Source: G965212025 sp965212025 (lineage in GTDB: Bacteria; Pseudomonadota; Gammaproteobacteria; Poriferisulfidales; Oxydemutatoraceae). Taken from it: a stretch of DNA of 64,000 nucleotides. A program made the position numbers and the translations under genes. How positions within the stretch are numbered: position 1 is the stretch's first letter; each line of letters opens with the position of its first letter. Shown piece by piece: positions 8,970 to 16,774 of the stretch. The notes under the pieces are model-generated. The model saw nothing but the letters and a program-made list of their open reading frames with translations, did no database searches and was not told where the DNA came from. The stretch is from assembly GCA_965212025.1 (NCBI GenBank), contig OZ243039.1, forward strand, positions 1,364,001 through 1,428,000. The letters run 5' to 3'.

Positions 8970-9345
8970 ATGTCTGTGGCTAGAACAATCCGCAGAGCGT
9001 GTGTTGGGCATCCGACCAAGGGAGCCATTTACCCAACCACGGTTCCTCAAGTTGGGGTCGCGTGCTTCGGTGGATGAGGTGCTGCACGCTTGGCCATCGA
9101 AGGAGTCATTCAGCGGATTATCCACGGGGTTTTCATGCGTCCAAAGGCAAATCGCTTCGCCGGCACGGTTACACCTGATGTTCGCAAAGTTGTGGAAGTG
9201 ATGGCTAAAGATCGTGGTGAAATCATTCAGGTTCAAGGTGCAGATGCAGCCAGTCGCTTCAGACTGTCCACCCAGCTACCCATGCGGCCAGTTTTTTATA
9301 CCAGCGGGTCAACCCGGAACTTCCAAATTGGCAATCCGCTGGTGC
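8970..9345 (+). pseudogene. DUF6088 (AbiEi-like) regulator, decayed copy 2
   Basis: Starts MSVARTIR at 8970 with a good ribosome site. It frameshifts within the first 15 codons (an extra base in cgcagagcg) and several times after. The middle block (ASVDE, LAIEGVIQRIIHGVFMRPK, EVMAKDRGEIIQVQGADAA) is recognisable in mixed frames, and homology breaks off near 9345 where a different block of the duplicated segment begins. No toxin gene follows. Confidence 0.75.
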
Positions 9346-9732
9346 ATTCCCCAAGCAATTTCTAGGCAGTGTCGGGGGTAACCGCGGTGTGCGTCCAGCG
9401 GATCAAAAGCTGTTTTTTCTCGCTTCCGGGGGATTTCCGTGCTTTGGTGTCGCTTGTGCCAGGTGTAATGCGGGTGCCGCACAATGTGAGTGCCAGGCAC
9501 AATGCGATGCGGTGTATGCCTGATGCCTTAATGTCACTGCCGGAAAATTCCATCCTTCCAGCGTTTCAGCCTGTCGGCCTTCCAGTCTTTCAGTCTTCCG
9601 GCGCTCCGGTGTACTGAGCCGGTCTGACCCATTTTTCCACCCTGAAAGTGCTTCTTGTTTCGGCTCGCTCGTGTTTTTTATCCGGGGCTTAAGCTGGGTT
9701 GCACATCTCAAGTTCATGAGCTTCACAACAAT

Positions 9733-10024
9733 ATGACAGTTTACGGTTTTGGTCGCCGAGTCCGGGTCGGTAGTGCAGTTTGTGTTGCTGAACCTGTTTG
9801 CTTGCTTCGGTTTTGAGTTGGGCGTGCATTTTTGAGAAGTGGCAGGCACTGGAAGCGGCTCGTGCTGAAGCGGATCAATTTGAGGACAAGTTCTGGTCTG
9901 GAGCTAATCTGCTTAAGCTTGACAAGACTAACTCAGGTGTAATGACAATTCCTGAATGGACGAGGTTTTTGTGTCTGGTTTTTCGGAGTTCCGGCGTTTG
10001 TGCAAGAAGGGGTGTTTGAGAGCC
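9733..10024 (+). pseudogene. tolQ 5' fragment
   Basis: DNA closely matching the first ~290 bases of the real tolQ at 16775, plus ~90 bases of its upstream region (9640-9732; landmarks tgtttttatccggggctt and ggcttcacaacaatatg nearly unchanged). Frameshifts near 9745 and in the ctgaacctgtttgc stretch break the first helix. The recognisable piece AARAEADQFEDKFWSGANLL is intact in one frame. The homology ends abruptly around 10024 without any later tolQ sequence. It is the end of the segmental duplication, not a second Tol system. Confidence 0.9.
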
Positions 10025-10273
10025 GTTTGGTAGGGAGAGTTCACCAAAAGGGAAATACCTCATTACGCAGGTGCCGTTCGCAGCAACAGAGGATTTCGAG
10101 TCACTTGTGAAAGCTATGTCTCTTAGCTAATCAGCCAATATAGATACCCGAACCACACTGCCAAGGGAGGATTGAAGAGGGGGAGCTGAAACACGGCTCC
10201 TGATGTTTCTGTCAGGTGTTCTCTCCAAAATAACTGGTTACATATTGTGACCAATTCACTGTCTTCCTTTTCT

Positions 10274-10372
10274 GCTTGGGATGTTTTCCTGGATGCCCTT
10301 GAGAATCCTCCCAAGCCCAACGCCAAACTCAGGCACGCCTTCGCAGAGCACAAAAAACACGTTCAGTCGTAA
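10274..10372 (+). pseudogene. DUF1778 antitoxin, C-terminal remnant
   Basis: Only the last ~33 codons remain (WDVFLDALENPPKPNAKLRH, then AEHKKHVQS, TAA at 10370), nearly identical to the 3' end of the intact antitoxin at 12289. The 5' part has been replaced by unrelated sequence at about 10270. Confidence 0.8.
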
Positions 10373-10386
10373 GAGGCTGTCCACTT

Positions 10387-10770
10387 GGGTTCGGTCATCT
10401 TACCGCTCGGTAAATCGCATGACCGAAAATCCTTCGACTATGGTGAACAATCCCTCAACCGGTACCTGCGCCGGTACGTCACCTAAGACATAAAACGACG
10501 CTCCACCAGGGTACACATCGCCTCGCCGCAAGAAACACCACAGCAGGTAATCGGCTACTACACTCTCTGTACCTACAAGCCTGGATTGCCAATGACTTGC
10601 CTAAAGAGTCGCGTAGAGGCTACTTGGGTATCCGGTTTCCGTTGCTCTGCTGTGTGGCTTGCTGTTGCGGAATTTCACCAGTGAAAAGGTCTTGGTTCCA
10701 TTTTGCTCGCCGATGCCCTGCAACGTGTCGTCCAAGCCAGCTGGGTTATGGCTTTATTCACCGCATGACA
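10387..10770 (+). pseudogene. GNAT toxin (TacT-like), decayed copy
   Basis: Follows the antitoxin remnant exactly as the intact toxin follows its antitoxin. Segments matching LPLGKSHDRKSFDYGEQSLN, the QQVIGYYTL strand and a degraded acetyl-CoA loop region (EKVLVPFCSPMPCNV in a shifted frame) can be aligned by DNA to 12586-12980. Several indels and in-frame stops destroy the gene. The acetyl-CoA pyrophosphate loop is out of frame. Confidence 0.8.
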
Positions 10771-10822
10771 AGGTTTCTGGATGGTTGATTCTCACGCCTC
10801 GGTCTGATTCTACCTCGCAAAT

Positions 10823-10839
10823 TTAACATTAAATGTTAA
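10823..10839. promoter_or_regulatory. Palindrome TTAACATT-A-AATGTTAA before DUF4143 ATPase
   Basis: Perfect 8-1-8 inverted repeat, AT-only except for the C/G pair, ending 10 bases before the start codon of the ATPase gene at 10850. Its position over the expected promoter or ribosome site suggests an operator or a translation-blocking hairpin. No Shine-Dalgarno sequence is evident between it and the ATG. Confidence 0.5.
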
Positions 10840-10849
10840 TATTGCTAGC

Positions 10850-12028
10850 ATGTACAAAAGAGAGCTCGCCCATAAAATTGCTGAAAAATTGAGCCGTAAC
10901 CCGGCTGTGGCTATTCTTGGCCCGCGTCAGGTCGGGAAAACCACCCTTGCGCATGAATTCGCCAAGGGGCGGTCGTATATTTATCTCGATCTTGAAAACC
11001 CGGAAGACTTCCAAAAACTCAGGGATCCTGCCCATTATCTTGGTTTGCATGCGGATAAATTGGTTATCCTTGATGAGATTCAACGCTATCCGGATTTGTT
11101 CATGTCTCTGCGTGGGGTCATTGATGCTGGCCGTAGGGAGGGAAAAGGCAATGGGCGTTTCCTTGTTCTTGGATCAGCATCCAATGTTCTGCTCAAGCAA
11201 AGCTCGGAAAGTCTTGCCGGGCGTATCAGTTACTTGGAGCTTTCGGGGCTCAACCCTTTTGAGATTGAAGCAGCAGGTAACCAACATCTCCAACAGCTTT
11301 GGGTGCGTGGTGGCTTCCCGGATAGCTATGCAGCAACAGGTGATGCTGAGAGCAATGAATGGCGCAAGAATTTCATTAGAACTTATCTGGAGCGCGATAT
11401 ACCGCAGCTGGGGCCACGAATTTCTGCATCAACGCTAGGGCGTTTTTGGACGATGCTTGCTCATTGCCAAGGTGAGTTGCTCAATGCATCAAAGCTGGCC
11501 AGCTCCCTTGGCGTGAGGAGTGTGACAGTAAGCCGTTACCTTGATCTTATGGTCGATCTATTGCTTGTTCGTAGGCTTGAGCCATGGTACCGAAATGTCA
11601 AAAAACGACTTGTTAAATCACCGCGGACGTACGTTAGAGATAGCGGCATCCTGCATACGCTCTTACGGATACCTGATTATGAGCGTCTTCTGGGAAACCC
11701 TGTTTTAGGGAAAAGCTGGGAGGGATTTGTGATTGAAAACATCCTTTCCGTCTTGCCGTCATATATGAATCCATTTTTCTACAGAACGTCTGCTGGAGCA
11801 GAAATTGATCTTTTACTTGAGTTTAATCTTGGTGATTATTGGGCGATTGAGATTAAGTCCGGCAAAACTCCCGATGTAAAAAAGGGATTTCATACGGCCT
11901 GTGAGGACTTGGGGGTTAGACGCAAATTTGTTGTTTACACTGGTGAGGACACATTCCCTCTTGGCAATGAAACGACTGTGATTTCTCTTCCGCTCTTTTT
12001 GGAAGAGTTGAGAAAAAACCTGGGCTAA
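10850..12028 (+). CDS. AAA-family ATPase with DUF4143 domain
   Basis: 392 residues, intact. Walker A GPRQVGKT at 24-31, Walker B LVILDEIQ near 70-77, then SGRISYLELSGLNPFE-like core and the motif GGFPDSY near 155, all typical of the AAA_14/DUF4143 ATPases. The C-terminal DUF4143 part contains FYRTSAGAEIDLLLEF and IEIKSGKTP, a PD-(D/E)xK-like arrangement (E, D, ExK) seen in this family. Function is not established for these proteins. They are common, mobile, and often found in multiple copies in host-associated bacteria and archaea. It sits between the two copies of the segmental duplication, so it either inserted there or was carried by it. Confidence 0.85.
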   Translation: MYKRELAHKIAEKLSRNPAVAILGPRQVGKTTLAHEFAKGRSYIYLDLENPEDFQKLRDPAHYLGLHADKLVILDEIQRYPDLFMSLRGVIDAGRREGKGNGRFLVLGSASNVLLKQSSESLAGRISYLELSGLNPFEIEAAGNQHLQQLWVRGGFPDSYAATGDAESNEWRKNFIRTYLERDIPQLGPRISASTLGRFWTMLAHCQGELLNASKLASSLGVRSVTVSRYLDLMVDLLLVRRLEPWYRNVKKRLVKSPRTYVRDSGILHTLLRIPDYERLLGNPVLGKSWEGFVIENILSVLPSYMNPFFYRTSAGAEIDLLLEFNLGDYWAIEIKSGKTPDVKKGFHTACEDLGVRRKFVVYTGEDTFPLGNETTVISLPLFLEELRKNLG

Positions 12029-12288
12029 TTCTTCGCAGTTCGCAGTGTGCTCATCCCGCCAACAGTACTGGTTACTTGATAAATGCACAACTGACGAGCA
12101 TTCATGGGGGGAAACAACGCAACGGAGCAAAGCAGTGAGCCGGAACCACAACTATCCTGCAACCATCTTAGCCTGAAGTAACTGGCTGACTACTGGGTAT
12201 CTCTGAACACACCCCTCATTAGGCAGTTTCAATCTTGTTCTGTGCGCACATATGGCGTACACTGACATGTTAAATGGAGGTAACCCCT

Positions 12289-12573
12289 ATGCCAAACACA
12301 GAAACCATCAAGCAGAAGCGGATGCATATTCGTCTTGATTACCCGTCCAAGCGGAAGCTGGAACAGGCGGCCGCATACGTCCACAAGAGTCTGTCGGAAT
12401 TCGTTCTAGGACAGGCTTTGCGAGCGGCCGATGAGACAATCCAAGAGCACGAGACCCTTACCTTAACCCAAGCTGATTGGGATGTTTTCCTGGATGCCCT
12501 GGAGAATCCTCCCAAGCCCAGTGCCAAACTCAGGCACGCTTTTGCAGAGCACAAGAAACGGGTTCAGCGGTAA
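12289..12573 (+). CDS. DUF1778 (TacA-type) antitoxin
   Basis: 94 residues from ATG 12289, chosen because GGAGG at 12276-12280 is 8 bases upstream. An earlier in-frame ATG at 12274 overlaps that ribosome site and is unlikely. Residues ~6-45 (KQKRMHIRLD, then SLSEFVLGQALRAADETI) form a ribbon-helix-helix DNA-binding domain. The C-terminal tail (WDVFLDALENPPKP, then AEHKKRV) is the toxin-neutralising region in this family. TacA-type antitoxins bind the GNAT toxin and repress the shared operon. The toxin gene follows after 12 bases. Two decayed copies exist at 8401 and 10274. Confidence 0.9.
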   Translation: MPNTETIKQKRMHIRLDYPSKRKLEQAAAYVHKSLSEFVLGQALRAADETIQEHETLTLTQADWDVFLDALENPPKPSAKLRHAFAEHKKRVQR

Positions 12574-12585
12574 GAGGCTACCCAC

Positions 12586-13089
12586 TTGGGTCTGGTCATC
12601 TTACCGCTCGGCAAGTCGCATGACCGAAAATCCTTTGACTGTGGTGAACAATCCCTCAATCGGTACCTGCACCAGTATGCTAGCCAAGATATCAAACGAC
12701 GTATCAACAGCGTATTCGTCGCCTCGCCGCGAGAAACACCGCAGCAGGTGATTGGCTACTACGGTCTCAGTGCCTGCAGCCTGGATGCTAATGATTTGCC
12801 CAAAGAGCAGCGTAGGAGGCTACCTCGGTATCCGGTTCCCGTTGTTCTGCTTGGACGGCTCGCCGTTGCGGAATCTCACCAGGGAAAAGGTCTTGGTTCC
12901 ATTCTGCTTGCCGATGCCCAGCAACGTATCGTCCAAGCCAGCCAACTTATGGCTGTTTATGCCGTAGTAGTTGATGCGCTAGATGACAGAGCTGCTGAGT
13001 TCTATCAACAGTTTGGCTTTGTCCCCCTGCCTGGCCAGCCATCGAAGCTGTTCTTGCCAATTAGCTCTGTCGCTACTCTGCTTGATTAG
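12586..13089 (+). CDS. GNAT acetyltransferase toxin (TacT-type)
   Basis: 167 residues. The start is TTG at 12586 with AGAGG at 12574-12578, overlapping the antitoxin stop; this matches the usual N-terminus (LPLGKSHDRKSFDCG). The acetyl-CoA loop QGKGLG is at 99-104, preceded by LGRLAVAESH, and the catalytic-type Tyr is at 140 in AEFYQQFGF. TacT-type toxins acetylate the amino group of charged aminoacyl-tRNA and stop translation; target specificity here is unknown. It is the only intact toxin of at least three ancestral copies in this island. Translation initiation at TTG may keep toxin below antitoxin. Confidence 0.9.
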   Translation: MGLVILPLGKSHDRKSFDCGEQSLNRYLHQYASQDIKRRINSVFVASPRETPQQVIGYYGLSACSLDANDLPKEQRRRLPRYPVPVVLLGRLAVAESHQGKGLGSILLADAQQRIVQASQLMAVYAVVVDALDDRAAEFYQQFGFVPLPGQPSKLFLPISSVATLLD

Positions 13090-13412
13090 TTGCTTGTCGC
13101 CTCATGAGCCGGCAGTAGGCCGCGGCAGCTGATCTCGGGGAAAAGCAGGACTTCTGGCTGGTGGTGCGCCAGCACTCCAAGGTTCGCCGGTGGGAGCCGA
13201 CAGTCAGCCGGTTCGGCTTGATGAGGTGTTCACGGTCATGGTGATGGTTCTCGTGCCTGCAATGAATACGGGGTAATGATGGCGGGGTGACCGTGGGAAA
13301 ATAGGAGAGTCTGCAGGCGGGGAAAGCAGTGATATTTTTCGTTTATTCAGTTAGTTACATTCCAAAATATTGATGGCAGGTGCTTATTTTCGGAACTTTT
13401 CCAGCTTGGAAT
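13090..13412. other. Intergenic stretch shared with 8690-8921
   Basis: No gene seen. From about 13200 it matches the region upstream of DUF6088 copy 2 (landmarks agccggttcggc, gatggcggggtgaccgtggg, tctgcaggcgggg). It likely contains the promoter for the DUF6088 gene ahead of the palindrome. Confidence 0.5.
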
Positions 13413-13443
13413 ATGTCAGAAAACATAGGATTTTTTCTGACAT
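13413..13443. promoter_or_regulatory. Inverted repeat upstream of DUF6088 copy 3
   Basis: ATGTCAGAAAA (13413-13423) and its exact complement TTTTCTGACAT (13433-13443) are separated by 9 bases and lie 17 bases before the start codon, just ahead of the AGGGAGG ribosome site. The arms are conserved in the 8922-8952 copy while the spacer is not, which argues for selection on the arms. Probable autoregulatory operator of the AbiEi-like regulator. Confidence 0.65.
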
Positions 13444-13460
13444 AAAGGGAGGACAAAGCC

Positions 13461-14071
13461 ATGTCTGTAGCGAGAACAATCCGTGAGCGTGTGTTGCGCA
13501 TCCGGTCAGGGGAACCATTTACCAACACACGGTTCCTCAAGCCGGGTCTGGGTTCGCGTGCGTCTGGTAGATAAGGCACTGTCACGTTTGGTCAGCGAAG
13601 GAGTCATTCAGCGGATTATCCGTGGGGTATTCATGCGTCCAAAGGTAAATCGCTTCGTTGGTACGGTTGCTCCTGATGTTCGCAAAGTTGTAGAAGTGAT
13701 GGCTAAAGATCGTGATGAAATCATTCAGATTCAAGGCGCAGAGGCAGTCAACCGTTTCAAGTTGTCGACCCAGATACCGATGCTGCCAGTTTTCTATACC
13801 AGCGGCCCAACTCGGAACTTCCAAATTGGCAATCTGGCGGTTCATCTCAGTCCATGTGCAGTCGCCGGAAGCTTCTATTGGCCGGCAAGAGACCGAGTTT
13901 GGCACTGTCGGCTCTGTGGTACTTGGGTAAAAACAACGTCAATGCCAACGTGGTCGCGCCATTCGTGAAGGCGTGACGGCAGAAGGGTTTGAAACCCTGA
14001 AACGGACAGACATGCCTGCCTGGATGGCGAGTGCATTGGAAAGATGCGGCGAGAAAGTAGCTTATGCCTGA
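13461..14071 (+). pseudogene. DUF6088 (AbiEi-like) antitoxin, copy 3, frameshifted
   Basis: Best preserved copy: MSVARTIRERVLRIRSGEPF, then NTRFLKPGLGSRAS, where one extra base (gcgtctggtagataag) causes a stop after 37 codons. The body continues in frame 13483-13850 (DKALSRLVSEGVIQRIIRG, VFMRPKVNRFVGTVAPD, EVMAKDRDEIIQIQGAEA) and shifts again. The end (LKRTDMPAWMASALERCGEK) stops at TGA 14069-14071. In intact relatives the winged-helix N-terminus represses the operon and neutralises the AbiEii toxin. The toxin ATG at 14064 overlaps the antitoxin stop, the usual arrangement. Confidence 0.8.
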
Positions 14072-15779
14072 GCAGTTCCTCTGCCAGTTGGTGACCATGA
14101 GGAAATTCTGCAGAGCGCCGCAGCACGGCTTGGGAAACAAGCGAACGTATTGGAAAGACGTATAGGCCTGCTGGTCACTGCAGACCCTTTCCCTATATGC
14201 CGCATGCCCACCGCATGGCATTGCCAAAGGCGGTTATCCATCTCGAAGGTCTACGGCGCCATCAACCGCTTCTCCGAAGACGTATTGGCGACCATGAGGA
14301 AATTCTGCAGAGCGCCGCAGCGCGGCTTGGGAAACAAGCGAACGTATTGGGAAAAGACGTATAGGCCTGCTGGTCACTGCAGACCCTTTCCCTATATGCC
14401 GCATGCCCACCGCATGGCAATTGCCAAAGGCGGTTATCCATCTCGAAGGTCTACGGCGCCATCAACCGCTTCTCCGAAGACGTATTGGTGACCATGAGGA
14501 AATTCTGCAGAGCGCCGCAGCACGGCTTGGGAAACGAACGAACGTATTGGAAAGACGTATAGGCCTGCTGGTCACTGCAGACCCTTTCCCTATGCCGCAT
14601 GCCCACCGCATGGCATTGCCAAAGGCGGTTCATCCCCCCCGAAGGTCTATGGTGCCATCAACCGCTTCCCCGAAGACGTATTGGTGATCATGAGGAAATC
14701 CTGCAGATCGCCGCAGCGCGGCTTGGAAAACAAGCGAACGTATTGGAAAAAGACGTATAGGCCTGCCGGTCACTGCAGATCCTTTTTTCCATGCTGCATG
14801 CCCCACCGCATGGCATTGCCAAAGGCGGTTATTCCCCTCGAAGGTCTACGGTGCTATCAACCGCTTCTCCGAAGACGTATTGGTGACCATGAGGAAATCC
14901 TGCAGAGCGCCGCAGTGCGGCTTGGGAAACAAGCGAACGTATTGGGAAAAGACGTATAGGCCTGCTGATCACTGCAGACCCTTTCCCTATGCTGGATGCC
15001 CACCGCATGGCATTCAAAGGCGGTTATCCCCCTCGAAGGTCTATGGTGCCATCAACCGCTTCTCGAAAACGTATTGGTGACCATGAGGAAATTCTGCAGA
15101 TCGCCGCAGCGCGGCTTGGAAAACAAGCGAACGTATTGGAAAAAGACGTATAGGCCTGCCGGTCACTGCAGATCCTTTTTTCCATGCTGGATGCCCACCG
15201 CATGGCATTGCCAAAGGCGGTTATCCATCTCGAAGGTCTATGGTGCCATCAACCGCTTCTCCGAAGACGTATTGGTGACCATGAAGAAATCCTGCAGATC
15301 GTCGCAGCACGGCTTGGAAAACAAGCGAACGTATTGGAAAGACGTATAGGCCTGCCGGTCACTGCAGACCCTTTTTTCCATGCCGCATGCCCACCGCATG
15401 GCATTGCCAAAGGCGGTTATCCATCTCGAAGGTCTACGGTGCCATCAACCGCTTCTCCGAAGACGTATTGGTGACCATGAGGAAATTCTGCAGATCGCCG
15501 CAGCACGGCTTGGAAACCAAGCGAACGTATTGGAAAGACGTATAGGCATGCTGGTCACTGCAGACCCTTTCCCCATGCCGCATGCCCACCGCATGGCATT
15601 GCCAAAGGCGGTTATCCCCCTCGAAGGTCTACGGTGCCATCAACCGCTTCTCCGAAGACGTAGATATCACCTTCGACTGCCGGGACATTTTGGTGAAATC
15701 CAAAGTGCAGTCAATACTGGGTGGGCTGTCAGGCATCTCACGGAGAATGCCTGCCACAGAGAGATCCAGTGAGGGCTAA
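14064..15779 (+). pseudogene. AbiEii-type nucleotidyltransferase toxin, exploded and truncated
   Basis: In the right frames each repeat encodes GDHEEILQSAAARLGKQANV, LEKDVW-like, PHAHRMAFKGG-like and SLSKVYGAINRFSEDV, i.e. the N-terminus and nucleotidyltransferase motif (GG-TSLSKxYG-xxRFSED-D) of AbiEii/AbiGii toxins that pair with DUF6088. In known relatives this domain uses nucleotides to modify tRNA or other targets. Here the segment is repeated eight times. Then the gene continues once past the last copy (DVDITFDCRDI at 15660-15690) and ends at TAA 15777-15779, lacking the remainder of the protein. No toxin activity is expected. Confidence 0.75.
14090..15661 (+). repeat. Eight tandem ~197-bp repeats of the AbiEii 5' region
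   Basis: Units begin at a ggtgaccatgagg-like landmark at 14090, 14287, 14487, 14683, 14882, 15076, 15274 and 15470; lengths are 192-200 bp. They differ by single-base indels (for example tggaaagacg versus tggaaaaagacg, and ccctatatgcc versus ccatgctg), so frames change from unit to unit. Two alternating variants (agcgccgcag and atcgccgcag, with ccctttcc or ccttttttcc) suggest that later steps copied groups of units. Not a CRISPR array: there are no unique spacers, and the unit is coding DNA. Confidence 0.95.
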
Positions 15780-15852
15780 TGTCGGGATGGAGCGGACAGA
15801 GCCGGGTACGCTTGGGTCGACCAAAAGCTCCATAAACAGGGTGCTTGATGCG

Positions 15853-15878
15853 AAAAACCGGTTTCAGGGAACCGGTTT
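15853..15878 (-). terminator. Probable terminator of tRNA-Ser
   Basis: On the minus strand AAACCGGTT, a 6-base loop and AACCGGTTT form a 9-bp stem followed by T residues, ten bases downstream of the tRNA-Ser 3' end. Stem plus T-tract at the right distance makes an intrinsic terminator likely. Confidence 0.65.
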
Positions 15879-15887
15879 GTTGTTTGA

Positions 15888-15979
15888 TGGCGGAGAGAGA
15901 GGGATTCGAACCCTCGATACGGAATTCCCCGTATACACGCTTTCCAGGCGTGCGCCTTAAGCCGCTCGGCCATCTCTCC
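15888..15979 (-). tRNA. tRNA-Ser (GGA)
   Basis: 92 nt including an encoded CCA. Read on the minus strand it starts GGAGAGATGGCCGAG, has the anticodon loop CTGGAAA between CACGC and GCGTG (anticodon GGA, reads UCC/UCU), a long variable arm typical of serine tRNA (TATACGGGG...CCGTA), the T-loop GTTCGAATC and an acceptor end matching the first seven bases. It lies between the AbiEii array and an HsdM relic, so it may have served as a landing site for the accessory island (inference). Confidence 0.97.
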
Positions 15980-16289
15980 AAAACCTTTCTGAAATTCGCC
16001 TGGCTGTCGTCACGAAGCGAGTCGCGTCTCGACTTGCCTGGCGTGCAGTACTGGCGGTTGCTTCCGGCACACCGTGCAACTGGTAATCTTGTCGCACAAG
16101 GTCGGTAACTGGGTCAGAAGCTGCCGCCATTGTAGCAATCTGCCGGTGCATTCTCCAAGTAATTTCCGGCAATGCCGGGGGTAACCGCGGTGTGCGTTCG
16201 AGCGGAGCAAAAGCCACATCCTTTCCGCTCCAAGACCATTTTCCCCAAGTCAGGAAAAAGGTCACGATCGGTTCCGGTGTAGAGCGTTT
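15980..16289. other. Relic stretch between tRNA-Ser and HsdM fragment
   Basis: No intact gene. The part near 16130-16215 matches 9340-9415 of the duplicated segment (tgccggtgcattctccaagtaa and gtaaccgcggtgtgcgt). No protein family recognised in any frame. Confidence 0.4.
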
Positions 16290-16437
16290 TATCTCTGATA
16301 GAGAATGATTTCAACCTTAATGTTCCGCGTTATGTGGATACGATTGAGGAAGAAGCCGAGGTTGATATTGGCGCTGTTCAAAAGGAAATCAATGCCCTTG
16401 AAGGGGAGCTGGCTGAGGTGCGTGTAAAGATGACCAC
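16290..16437 (+). pseudogene. HsdM (type I restriction methylase) fragment
   Basis: About 48 codons in one frame read LIENDFNLNVPRYVDT, then IEEEAEVDIGAVQKEINALE, then GELAEVRVKM. This is the characteristic end of the N6-adenine methylase subunit of type I restriction systems (the NDFNLNIPRYVDTFEEE motif and the acidic helical tail). Nothing else of hsdM, hsdS or hsdR is present. It is evidence that a type I restriction-modification locus once stood here. Confidence 0.8.
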
Positions 16438-16514
16438 CCCGGGAGATTTCCGTGCTTTGGTGTTGCTTGTGCCAAGTCTAATGCAATGCGACGTGCGCCT
16501 TATGCCTTAACGTC

Positions 16515-16655
16515 ACTGCCGAAAGTTCCGGCCTTCCAGCCTCCCATTGCTTCAGCCTTCCGGTGTTCCAGCCTCCCAGCCTCCCAGCCTCCCATTGCTT
16601 CAGCCTTCCAGCTTCCCAGCCTCCCAGCCTCCCAGCCTTCCGGCACCCCGGTATG
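16515..16655. repeat. Low-complexity ccagcctcc-type repeats
   Basis: Repeated 10-base steps (ccagcctccc, ttccagcttc, gcttcagcctt) fill about 140 bases upstream of tolQ. A less expanded version occurs at 9555-9605 in the duplicated copy. Likely slippage product; no coding meaning seen. The remaining ~115 bases before tolQ should hold its promoter. Confidence 0.8.
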
Positions 16656-16774
16656 CTTAGCCGCTCCGCCCCCTTTTTCCACGCTGAAAGTGCTTCCTGT
16701 TTTAGCTCGCTCGTGTTTTTTATCCGGGGCTTAAGCTAGACTGCACATCTCAAGTTCATGAGCTTCACAACAAT

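Larger units (their letters stand above)
8180..10024 (+). repeat. Degenerate segmental duplication, copy 1 (partner 12063-17060)
   Basis: This stretch is a shortened, decayed copy of 12063-17060. Matching blocks run in the same order. The flank upstream of the DUF1778 gene (landmarks acttgataaatgcacaa and caacgcaacggagcaaagc) comes first, then the DUF1778 gene. Next are the region with the DUF6088 operator and gene, a block with gtaaccgcggtgtgcgt, and finally the tolQ upstream region with the first ~290 bases of tolQ. Internal deletions removed the GNAT gene, the AbiEii array and the tRNA-Ser. Because copy 2 runs into the real tolQ, the original lies on the right and this is the duplicate. 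Confidence 0.85.

Noticed and set aside
9733..10024. A second TolQ
   Set aside because: Only the first ~290 bases are present, with frameshifts; it is the edge of a segmental duplication.
14090..15661. Regular ~197-bp repeats resembling a CRISPR or satellite array
   Set aside because: There are no unique spacers, units are far too long for CRISPR, and each encodes a piece of the AbiEii toxin.
15980..16289. Possible integrase attachment site at tRNA-Ser
   Set aside because: No repeat of the tRNA 3' end and no integrase gene were found in the window, so an att site cannot be supported.
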